Of a stretch of DNA of 11,864 bases, positions 5,965-11,864 are shown piece after piece; position 1 is the first letter of the stretch, and the number at the start of each line of letters is the position of its first letter. The notes beneath the pieces were generated by a model, which saw nothing but the letters and a program-made list of their open reading frames with translations, was not told the origin of the DNA and made no database searches. The translations under genes and the position numbers were made by a program. Source of the stretch: Flavobacteriales bacterium (lineage in GTDB: Bacteria > Bacteroidota > Bacteroidia > Flavobacteriales_F > PHOS-HE28); NCBI GenBank assembly GCA_025455765.1, contig JALOLX010000046.1:1-11864 (forward strand). The letters run 5' to 3'.

Positions 5965-7032
5965 TCACACGCGCACCAACCAACCGAACTTGTCCGCTTC
6001 CTTGCCACGGCGGATGCCATCCAGCACCGTGCCGATACGCTCGGATATGCGTCGCTCGCTGATCTCTGCCAGTTCGAACACTTCATCACCATGGGCGATG
6101 GAAGCGATGTGGGCAATGGTGGCCGCCGTTCCGGCGCCGAAGGCCGAGATCAGCTTACCAGCGCGGGCCGCTTCCACGATCTCTTCCACCGACACCTTGC
6201 GTTCCTCCACTTCAAAGCCTTCATCCTTGGCGATGCGGATGATGCTATCGCGCGTAACGCCCCGCAGGATCGTGCCATCCAGCGCGGGCGTGATGAGCTT
6301 GCCGTCCACGTTGAAGAAGACGTTCATCGTACCGCTCTCCTCGATGTACTGGTGGGTGAGGCCATCGGTCCAGATCAACTGGTGGTAACCGGCATCCTGC
6401 CCCATCTTCGCCGGATAAAGGCCGCCAGCATAATTGCCGCCGCACTTCGCTTCACCGGTACCTCCCGGGAAGGCCCGGCTGTAGGTGGTCTCGATCTTCA
6501 CACGCACAGGCTCCGAGTAGTAGCCGCGAACCGGGCAGGTGAAGATGATGAAGCGGTAGGTGTCGCTGGGCTTCACCCCGATGTATTCATCACTGGCGAA
6601 CATGAACGGCCGGATGTACAGGGCCGCTCCATCGCCGTCCGGTATCCACGCACGATCCACATCCACCAAAGTGGTGAGCGCTTCCAGGAAGAGGTCTTCC
6701 GGAATGGTGGGCATGCACATCCGGTGGGCGCTGCGGTTCATCCGCGCGATGTTGTCCTTCGGTCGGAAGAGGCTCACACCGCCATCCTCGGTGCGATAGG
6801 CCTTAAGGCCCTCGAAGATGGTCTGGCTGTAGTGCAACACCAACGCCGCAGGGCTCATGCGCATGTCAGCGAAGGGTGTGATGCGCGGCTTCTGCCAGGC
6901 ACCGTCCACATAGTCCATCACGAACATGTGATCGCTGAACACCCGTCCGAACTTGATGTTGTCCAGGTCGGTGGAAGGAAGTCGGGAGGCGTCGGTGCGC
7001 TGTATCGCTATCTTTTGCCCGGTCGTGATCAT
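5965..7032 (-). CDS. ilvE: Branched-chain amino acid aminotransferase (type II)
   Basis: This class IV PLP enzyme interconverts valine, leucine and isoleucine with their 2-oxo acids using glutamate and 2-oxoglutarate, in the cytoplasm. From ATG 7032 it is 355 residues, normal for this family. A longer frame to 7152 adds 40 unconserved residues and was rejected. The PLP lysine is Lys196 in AKCGGNYAGG. HYSQTIFEGLKAYRTEDGGV near the N-terminus and EESGTMNVFFNVDG further on are family signatures. TILRGVTRDSI, FGAGTAATIAHI and FGWLVRV complete the C-terminal half. The KxGGNY form and length indicate the BCAT/TIGR01123 type. A reverse-strand TACCTTTG at 7062-7069 may be its -7 promoter element. It is divergent from recQ; nothing suggests a leu/ilv operon here. 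Confidence 0.93.
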   Translation of the reverse strand: MITTGQKIAIQRTDASRLPSTDLDNIKFGRVFSDHMFVMDYVDGAWQKPRITPFADMRMSPAALVLHYSQTIFEGLKAYRTEDGGVSLFRPKDNIARMNRSAHRMCMPTIPEDLFLEALTTLVDVDRAWIPDGDGAALYIRPFMFASDEYIGVKPSDTYRFIIFTCPVRGYYSEPVRVKIETTYSRAFPGGTGEAKCGGNYAGGLYPAKMGQDAGYHQLIWTDGLTHQYIEESGTMNVFFNVDGKLITPALDGTILRGVTRDSIIRIAKDEGFEVEERKVSVEEIVEAARAGKLISAFGAGTAATIAHIASIAHGDEVFELAEISERRISERIGTVLDGIRRGKEADKFGWLVRV

Positions 7033-7061
7033 CGCGGTCGGTCGCTTTTCGGGGTTGGGGA

Positions 7062-7069
7062 CAAAGGTA
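7062..7069 (-). promoter_or_regulatory. Candidate ilvE -7 promoter element
   Basis: Read on the reverse strand this is TACCTTTG, an exact match to the Bacteroidota -7 consensus TAnnTTTG, 29 bp upstream of the ilvE ATG. I could not find a convincing TTG-type -33 partner at 19-21 bp, so the call is tentative. A near copy, TACCTTCG, lies at 7093-7100 on the same strand. Confidence 0.35.
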
Positions 7070-7144
7070 ACCCGAACCCTCGGGGTACCGGCCGAAGGTA
7101 AGGTCCCGCCCGCGGAACCCCACAGCGCAGCATCCTGGCCTTCC

Positions 7145-8956
7145 ATGCCCACCGAACTCCATACCGTCCTTCAACGCTATTGGGGCTACACAAGTTTTCG
7201 CCCCACCCAGGAGGATATCATGCGGAAGGCCATGCGGGGAGAAGATGTACTGGCCCTGCTGCCCACCGGTGGCGGCAAAAGCCTCTGTTTCCAAGTGCCC
7301 GCGCTGGCCATGGAGCGGCTTTGCCTGGTGGTTTCGCCGCTCATTTCATTGATGAAGGACCAGGTGCAACGGCTCCGAAGCATGGGGATCGAAGCCCGGT
7401 CGGTCAGCGCGGACATGCGGCGAGAGGAGATCGACAATGTGTTGGAACGTGCGGCGAGCGGCAAGCTGGCCTTCCTCTATGTGAGTCCTGAGCGCCTCAG
7501 TTCAGACCTGTTCCTGGCCCGGCTCGACCGCATGCGCATCGGGCTCATCGCCGTGGACGAAGCGCATTGCATCTCACAGTGGGGACACGATTTCCGCCCG
7601 GCCTACCGAAGGATCAAAGAGCTGCGCGCGCGTCTGCCAGGGGTGCCCGTGATCGCGCTCACGGCGAGCGCCACTCCAGCGGTGGCGGACGACATCATGC
7701 AGGAGCTGGCGTTCACCGCACCCAACATGGTACGCGGCTCGTTCGCCCGGCCCGAGCTGGTGCTTTGGGTGAGCCATGGCGAGGACAGGATGGGGCGTCT
7801 CTTGCGTGTGATGCACCATGTCCCGGGCACGAGCATCGTCTATGTCCGCGACCGCCGGCAGACCGTCCGCATCGCCCAGTTCCTGGACGCGCATGGCATT
7901 CGTGCACACGCCTATCACGCCGGCATGGACCATGCGCTGCGCGACCGCATCCAGCAGCAATGGGGTGACGGTACCATCCGCGTGGCGGTGGCCACCAACG
8001 CGTTCGGGATGGGCATCGACAAGGCGGATGTGCGCAGTGTGGTACACCTGGAGCCCCCGCCGGACCTGGAGAGTTACTACCAGGAAGCGGGCCGGGCAGG
8101 TCGTGACGGGCAGCGGGCACAGGCCTTCCTGTTGTTATCACCCGGCTATGAGGACCGTGCGCGTGAGAAGGTGCGGCAGGGATTCCCGGAACTGGCTGAA
8201 GTCCGTCGCTGCTATCAGGCCTTTGCGGACCTGCACCGCATCGCCATCGGCTCTGGACGCGGGGAGAGCTATCCGCTGGACATGACCACGCTGGCGCGCA
8301 ACGCAGGCATCTCGCCCAGCACGGCCTATCACGCACTGAAGGCTTTGGAGCTCGACGGTCGGATCGCCTTGTCCGAAGGTGTACACACCCCATCGCGTGT
8401 GCTGTTCATTGCAGGCAACAGCGCCATCTACCAACACCGTGTGAACCATGAACGCGATGGACAATTGCTCGAAGCATTGTTGCGTCAGCATGGAGGCTTG
8501 TTCGAAGAGCCGGTATCCATTGATGAGGAGCGCACCGCACGGATGCTGAAGCGGCCCGTGGCCGACGTGCGCAAGGATCTTCATCGGCTGGAACAACTTG
8601 GGCTGCTCATCTACCGGGAGCGAAGCAACGCGCCCTTGTTGACCTTGCTGCTCCCGCGGAGTGATGCGATGCAGCTCCGGCTGGACCCGACGGCGTTGGA
8701 CCAGCGCAAGCAACGTGCCACGGACCGGTGTGAGGCCATGCTCCGCTATTGCACAGATACCGGCTGCCGCTCCGTTCACATCATGGCACATTTCGGCGCG
8801 CCGGGCGGTGAACCGTGCGGCGTTTGTGACCGCTGCAGCTTCAAGCCCGATGTACCCATGTACGCTTCAGGGAACAGCTCGCCGGGATCGCTGCTCGAAC
8901 CATTGCCGTCCGATCTTCGCTGGCGGTTGGATGAAGCCTCCGAGTTCGAGGCCTAG
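7145..8956 (+). CDS. recQ: RecQ-family ATP-dependent DNA helicase
   Basis: The 603-residue superfamily 2 helicase unwinds DNA 3'-5' in recombination and fork repair. Visible motifs are FRPTQ (motif 0, 18-22), LLPTGGGKS (Walker A, Lys45), DEAH with HCISQWGHDFRP (138 onward), LTASATP (motif III), and YYQEAGRAGRDG (motif VI). A winged-helix-like segment (ARNAGISPSTAYHALKALEL) follows. The zinc cluster is at the extreme C-terminus (Cys541, then CGVCDRC at 558, 561 and 564), and no HRDC domain follows. From memory this domain order is usual for Bacteroidota RecQ, in contrast to E. coli, where the zinc cluster precedes the winged helix. The start at ATG 7145 was chosen because the upstream 64 residues of the open frame are antisense to ilvE and lack helicase features. 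The gene is divergent from ilvE with a 112-bp gap. Confidence 0.95.
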   Translation: MPTELHTVLQRYWGYTSFRPTQEDIMRKAMRGEDVLALLPTGGGKSLCFQVPALAMERLCLVVSPLISLMKDQVQRLRSMGIEARSVSADMRREEIDNVLERAASGKLAFLYVSPERLSSDLFLARLDRMRIGLIAVDEAHCISQWGHDFRPAYRRIKELRARLPGVPVIALTASATPAVADDIMQELAFTAPNMVRGSFARPELVLWVSHGEDRMGRLLRVMHHVPGTSIVYVRDRRQTVRIAQFLDAHGIRAHAYHAGMDHALRDRIQQQWGDGTIRVAVATNAFGMGIDKADVRSVVHLEPPPDLESYYQEAGRAGRDGQRAQAFLLLSPGYEDRAREKVRQGFPELAEVRRCYQAFADLHRIAIGSGRGESYPLDMTTLARNAGISPSTAYHALKALELDGRIALSEGVHTPSRVLFIAGNSAIYQHRVNHERDGQLLEALLRQHGGLFEEPVSIDEERTARMLKRPVADVRKDLHRLEQLGLLIYRERSNAPLLTLLLPRSDAMQLRLDPTALDQRKQRATDRCEAMLRYCTDTGCRSVHIMAHFGAPGGEPCGVCDRCSFKPDVPMYASGNSSPGSLLEPLPSDLRWRLDEASEFEA

Positions 8957-9069
8957 CAGGGACAACGTTCCAGCAAGGCGTCCCGCTCCTGTCTTTCGCG
9001 CGTAGCACAGCTCATTGGGAAGGCTGCTTGGTCCTGTGTTCCATAAACCTTGCCCAACTTGCGCCCGCT

Positions 9070-10074
9070 ATGACCTCCGCCCCTCCCGCTGCACACGCTC
9101 CTCGTATCGTATTCCTCGGCACACCTCGCTTCGCCGTTGGCACGTTGAACGCGTTGGTGACGGCCGGCCTGAACGTGGTGGCCGTGGTCACTGCCCCGGA
9201 TCGGCCGGCGGGACGTGGGTTGGCATTGCGCTGCTCGGAGGTGAAGGAACGTGCCTTGGAACTGGGGCTCCCGATCCTGCAACCCGAGAAGTTGAAGGAC
9301 CCCGACTTCCTGCGTGAGCTCGCCGACCTTCGCGCCGATGTGCAGGTGGTGGTGGCGTTCCGCATGTTGCCGGAAGTGGTGTGGAACGCGCCGGCCTTGG
9401 GCACCATCAATCTGCATGCGTCGTTGCTGCCGGACTATCGGGGTGCGGCACCGATCAACTGGGCCATCATCAATGGTGAACGCACCAGCGGTGTCACCAC
9501 CTTCCGGTTGCAACATGCCATCGATACCGGCGACATCCTATTGCAAGAACGAATGGACATCAGCCCGGATGAGACCGCTGGTGAACTGCACGACCGCATG
9601 ATGGTCCTGGGCGCAGCGTTGATGGTGCGCACGTTGCAGGGGCTGTTCGCCGGAACACTACAGGCAAGGCCGCAAGAGGAAGCAGTACGAACCCATCATG
9701 CTCCGAAGCTGTCCACCGCCACTGGACTCATCGATCCGCTCCGCTCTGCTCAAGCGACCCATGACCTCATTCGCGGTCTATCGCCCTATCCTGGTACTTG
9801 GTGCCAATGGGTGATACCCGGCAAGGCCCCGAGCGTGCTCAAGGTGTTCCGCTCACGGCGCGCCACCATCACGGACCCTGCCGCGCCGGGCACTTTCCGC
9901 ATCACACAGGATCGCTTGGAACTACGTTGCGCCGATGGCTGGCTGGAGCTGGTGGAGGTGCAGCCTGAGGGGCGCAAGCGCATGAACGCTGCCGATCTGG
10001 TCCGTGGCATGCAGGTACGGGAAGGCATCCTTGTATACAACGCCCCGCCTCCCCCCCCTGCCGAAGCACCTTGA
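9070..10074 (+). CDS. fmt: Methionyl-tRNA formyltransferase
   Basis: Fmt transfers a formyl group from 10-formyl-tetrahydrofolate to the methionine on initiator tRNA, needed for efficient translation initiation. The 334-residue protein has the N-terminal formyltransferase domain with IVFLGTPRFAVGTLNALV and the signature LHASLLPDYRGAAPINWAII. The catalytic residues are visible: Asn114 and His116 in INLHASLLP and Asp152 in IDTGDIL, matching the E. coli triad Asn106/His108/Asp144 with a constant offset. The C-terminal tRNA-binding domain follows (LIRGLSPYPGTW onward). ATG 9070 was preferred over 9028, which adds MVLCSINLAQLAPA. It lies 113 bp after recQ and is probably transcribed separately or by read-through. 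It is not beside def, its common partner elsewhere. Confidence 0.95.
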   Translation: MTSAPPAAHAPRIVFLGTPRFAVGTLNALVTAGLNVVAVVTAPDRPAGRGLALRCSEVKERALELGLPILQPEKLKDPDFLRELADLRADVQVVVAFRMLPEVVWNAPALGTINLHASLLPDYRGAAPINWAIINGERTSGVTTFRLQHAIDTGDILLQERMDISPDETAGELHDRMMVLGAALMVRTLQGLFAGTLQARPQEEAVRTHHAPKLSTATGLIDPLRSAQATHDLIRGLSPYPGTWCQWVIPGKAPSVLKVFRSRRATITDPAAPGTFRITQDRLELRCADGWLELVEVQPEGRKRMNAADLVRGMQVREGILVYNAPPPPPAEAP

Positions 10075-10081
10075 AAAGTTG

Positions 10082-10099
10082 GCGGAGGGGCGTCTCCGC
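10082..10099 (+). terminator. Stem-loop after fmt
   Basis: GCGGAG, six bases, CTCCGC forms a 6-bp stem 7 bp past the fmt stop. No T run follows on the + strand, so intrinsic termination is doubtful. Confidence 0.35.
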
Positions 10100-10163
10100 A
10101 AACCCTTGCTGGGGGCGGGATACAGGCGCACTTATGAACAAACCCCCTGATTTTTCAACATTC

Positions 10164-10181
10164 TCCGGCCATTACGCCGGA
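10164..10181. repeat. Inverted repeat just upstream of the HU promoter
   Basis: TCCGGC, six bases (CATTAC), GCCGGA is a perfect 6-bp inverted repeat ending 5 bp before the TTGACA of the HU promoter. It could be a protein-binding site or a second weak terminator for fmt. Neither is proved. Confidence 0.4.
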
Positions 10182-10186
10182 AACCC

Positions 10187-10216
10187 TTGACAGCACTGCA
10201 TATGCGGATACATTTG
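10187..10216 (+). promoter_or_regulatory. Bacteroidota-type promoter of the HU gene
   Basis: TTGACA (10187-10192) and TACATTTG (10209-10216) are separated so that the TTG and TAnnTTTG elements lie 19 bp apart, the spacing and sequences used by the Bacteroidota primary sigma factor. The start codon at 10260 is 43 bp downstream, leaving an A/C-rich leader of about 35-40 bases without a Shine-Dalgarno sequence. This is the clearest promoter in the window. Confidence 0.75.
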
Positions 10217-10259
10217 CCTCCGAGTTCACAAACACTAACCAACTCAAACACTTACTCAA

Positions 10260-10529
10260 ATGGGCTTGAACAAAGCTGAACTGATCGAGTCGATGGCCGC
10301 TGACGCCAAGATCTCCAAGGCTGATGCAAAGCGTGCGCTGGACGCTTTCGTGACCAGCACCACCAAGGCGCTGAAGAAGGGTGAGCGCGTGGCTCTCGTG
10401 GGCTTCGGCACCTTCTCCATCACCAAGCGCGCTGCCCGCAAAGGCCGCAACCCCCAGACCGGCAAAGAGATCAAGATCGCTGCCAAGAAGGTGGTGAAGG
10501 GTGCTGACCTGCAGAACAAGGTGAAGTAA
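10260..10529 (+). CDS. HU-family DNA-binding protein
   Basis: The 89-residue protein has the complete HU/IHF fold: N-terminal helices (MGLNKAELIESMAADAKISK, ADAKRALDAF), the turn and strand VALVGFGTFSITKRAARKG, the flexible DNA-binding arm RNPQTGKEIKI, and a lysine-rich C-terminal helix (AAKKVVKGADLQNKVK). Homodimers bend and compact DNA in the nucleoid. Length and arm are those of HU rather than the longer HU-related viral or IHF forms. It has its own promoter upstream and an intrinsic terminator downstream, consistent with a highly expressed monocistronic gene. The synonymous codons are uniform (AAG for Lys, GCT/GCC for Ala), which also suggests high expression. Confidence 0.95.
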   Translation: MGLNKAELIESMAADAKISKADAKRALDAFVTSTTKALKKGERVALVGFGTFSITKRAARKGRNPQTGKEIKIAAKKVVKGADLQNKVK

Positions 10530-10547
10530 TTCACTTCATCGAAAGGG

Positions 10548-10577
10548 AAAGTCCTCCACCTCGGTGGGGGACTTTTT
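10548..10577 (+). terminator. Rho-independent terminator of the HU gene
   Basis: AAAGTCCTCCACC pairs across a CTCG tetraloop with GGTGGGGGACTTT to give about 12 pairs (one G-U), followed by a five-T run inside TTTTTCTTTG. It starts 19 bp after the HU stop and ends 21 bp before the ATG of the methyltransferase gene. Confidence 0.9.
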
Positions 10578-10598
10578 CTTTGTACCCCATCGCACACC

Positions 10599-11282
10599 AT
10601 GGACGATCAACTCCTCTACGACAAGCTATCCGCTTTCGTCTCCGACAACAAACGGGCCCTGTTCGATCGCATCGCCCCCGAACGCACGCGCCATGTGACC
10701 GTGGTGCTGGAGGACATCTATCAGGCCCACAATGCCAGCGCTGTGGTACGTACAGCAGAACTGCTCGGGATCCAGGACATGCATATCATTGAGAACCGGA
10801 ACAAGTACACGGTGAACCCCGAGGTCACCCTTGGATCGTCCAAGTGGGTGGACATGCACCGCTATCGGACCGCGGACAACAATACCCTGACGTGCATCCA
10901 ACGTTTGAAGGCGGAAGGCAAGCAGATCGTGGTGACCTCGCCGCGTGCAGTGGATACCACGCCGGCCACCATCGCGCTGGACCGTCCGCTCGCGTTCTGC
11001 TTTGGTACCGAGCTGACCGGAGCGAGCGATGAGCTCCTCGCACATGCCGACCTCCACCTGCGCATCCCCATGTATGGATTCACGGAGAGCTACAACATCT
11101 CGGTCTCTGCAGCGATCGTGCTCTATACCGTGATGGAACGGCTTCGACAGAGCCCGATCGCGTGGCGTTTGAACGATGCCGAGCAGCTTGCGCTCAAACT
11201 GGATTGGGCGCGCAAAGTGGTACACAGTGCATCGCACCTGGAGGCACACTTCCGTAAAGAAGGCCACGACGACCGGTCCTGA
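10599..11282 (+). CDS. trmH: TrmH-family (SpoU) RNA 2'-O-methyltransferase, probable tRNA Gm18 methyltransferase
   Basis: The 227-residue protein has the SPOUT knot motifs of TrmH: motif 1 (EDIYQAHNASAVVRTAELLG, Asn45, Arg51), motif 2 (FGTELTGASDELL) and motif 3 (RIPMYGFTESYNISVSAAIV). It would use SAM to methylate the ribose 2'-O of a guanosine; the length close to E. coli TrmH (229) points to G18 of tRNA. The family's Ser-Leu-Asn in motif 3 reads Ser164-Tyr165-Asn166 here. The rRNA enzyme RlmB is an alternative, but it carries an N-terminal RNA-binding extension absent here. It lies just after the HU terminator, so it needs either read-through or a promoter inside the preceding hairpin region. 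No operon partner follows. Confidence 0.85.
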   Translation: MDDQLLYDKLSAFVSDNKRALFDRIAPERTRHVTVVLEDIYQAHNASAVVRTAELLGIQDMHIIENRNKYTVNPEVTLGSSKWVDMHRYRTADNNTLTCIQRLKAEGKQIVVTSPRAVDTTPATIALDRPLAFCFGTELTGASDELLAHADLHLRIPMYGFTESYNISVSAAIVLYTVMERLRQSPIAWRLNDAEQLALKLDWARKVVHSASHLEAHFRKEGHDDRS

Positions 11283-11864
11283 ACGATCGGACCTTGGTGA
11301 TCACTATACAAGGTAGCACAGCCTGCTTGGGAGCAGCCTTTGCACGGTGCTGCATCAGCCATGTGGTGTGATGCTGTAAAGAATGATGCATGCGCATCGA
11401 CGTTCTTCGGCGTGTCCTTCATCGGTTGGCAGACACGCATCGACACGGTCGAAAGCCAGCCACACATGCTCAGCCATCATGGATGTCTGGCGCGTGAGCG
11501 TGTTCGTCTAACAGCGTGTGTGCTGATACCCGGTCGTACGGAAGCAACTCGTTCATATGGTATGCACGACCACAGAAAAGAACGGCCTTGCTCATCGCTG
11601 TACACGGAATGATGGGCGGCGCATCTTGCTTCCATGTACGTATGCTTCAATAAGGATGTGCATCCCATGTCGAGCACTCATCGCGATGGACGACACCATG
11701 CTGCGCGGCAACCGGCACGCATACCATTCAACAGAACGACACACCGACCCATGGTCCATGTACAGTACCTGTTTAAGTGCGCTACAACACTACCAGACAA
11801 GATCTCGATCGGTTCATCACACGAAGCGCATTGATGCGTTGTGGACTTCGATCCTTGCTCTTGT
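11283..11864. other. Gene-free region with several small inverted repeats
   Basis: About 580 bases hold no convincing gene. The available frames are short, low in coherent residues and lack signals. Two hairpins follow trmH: ACCTTG/CAAGGT (11291-11296 and 11309-11314, enclosing the palindrome GTGATCAC) and CTGCT/AGCAG (11323-11336). Further inverted repeats are CGTGTC/GACACG (11411-11437), GGTCGT/ACGACC (11532-11571) and CGCAT/ATGCG (11827-11838). None has a T run, so termination of trmH is uncertain. The DNA is visibly less GC-rich than the genes, and CATG/GCAT-rich. It may be the upstream region of a gene beyond the window, or degenerate DNA. I see no tRNA, CRISPR or origin pattern. Confidence 0.5.

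Noticed and set aside
5905..7101. 398-residue forward open frame opposite ilvE
   Set aside because: ilvE on the other strand has every family motif, including Lys196. The forward frame is a His/Val/Gly-rich antisense artefact.
7713..8393. 226-residue reverse open frame inside recQ
   Set aside because: It is Arg/Pro/Ser-rich shadow sequence opposite intact helicase motifs.
11340..11612. 90-residue forward ORF in the final region
   Set aside because: It has mixed residues with no coherent fold, no promoter or neighbour context, and composition like the non-coding DNA around it.
11634..11834. 66-residue forward ORF near the window end
   Set aside because: It is His/Arg/Pro-rich without a domain and most likely chance.

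Overview
This is a GC-rich stretch of bacterial chromosome that looks like ordinary housekeeping DNA from a Bacteroidota lineage, probably a high-GC Flavobacteriales-type organism. That assignment is inference. It rests on a promoter ahead of the HU gene that matches the Bacteroidota form (TTG, 19 bp, TAnnTTTG), the general lack of Shine-Dalgarno sequences before starts, carboxypeptidase-regulatory-like secreted proteins, a RecQ with winged-helix then terminal zinc-cluster order, and a type II branched-chain aminotransferase. No rRNA, tRNA, CRISPR array, phage gene or intact insertion sequence is visible.

Layout. 1-1497: a secreted outer-membrane barrel-like protein (+), a convergent GIY-YIG protein (-) and a possible small ORF (+). 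1543-1716: a compact palindromic MITE-like element flanked by TTA repeats, inserted at the stop codon of the next gene. 1714-2212 (-): a small exported protein with a carboxypeptidase-regulatory-like domain whose signal peptide and body lie in different frames. 2366-2953 (+): a PD-(D/E)XK nuclease-like protein. 3029-3985 (+): a two-gene unit of an unknown protein and a SixA-type histidine phosphatase. 3982-5301 (-): a large exported protein with a regulatory-like domain and a probable beta-propeller, tail to tail with sixA over 4 bp. 5346-5903 (+): a J-domain protein with membrane segments. 5913-5940: a strong bidirectional hairpin.

5965-7032 (-) ilvE and 7145-8956 (+) recQ are divergent. They are followed by fmt (9070-10074), an HU gene (10260-10529) with a clear promoter and terminator, and a trmH-family 2'-O-methyltransferase (10599-11282), all on the + strand. 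The last ~580 bases hold no convincing gene but carry several small inverted repeats.

Functionally the right half is core information processing and metabolism: branched-chain amino acids, recombination and repair, initiator tRNA formylation, nucleoid structure and tRNA methylation. The left half is envelope and accessory genes of mostly unknown role. I found no convincing new multi-gene system. The items most worth a second look are the MITE-like element at a stop codon, the frameshifted secreted protein beside it, the unknown protein paired with SixA, and the J-domain membrane protein.
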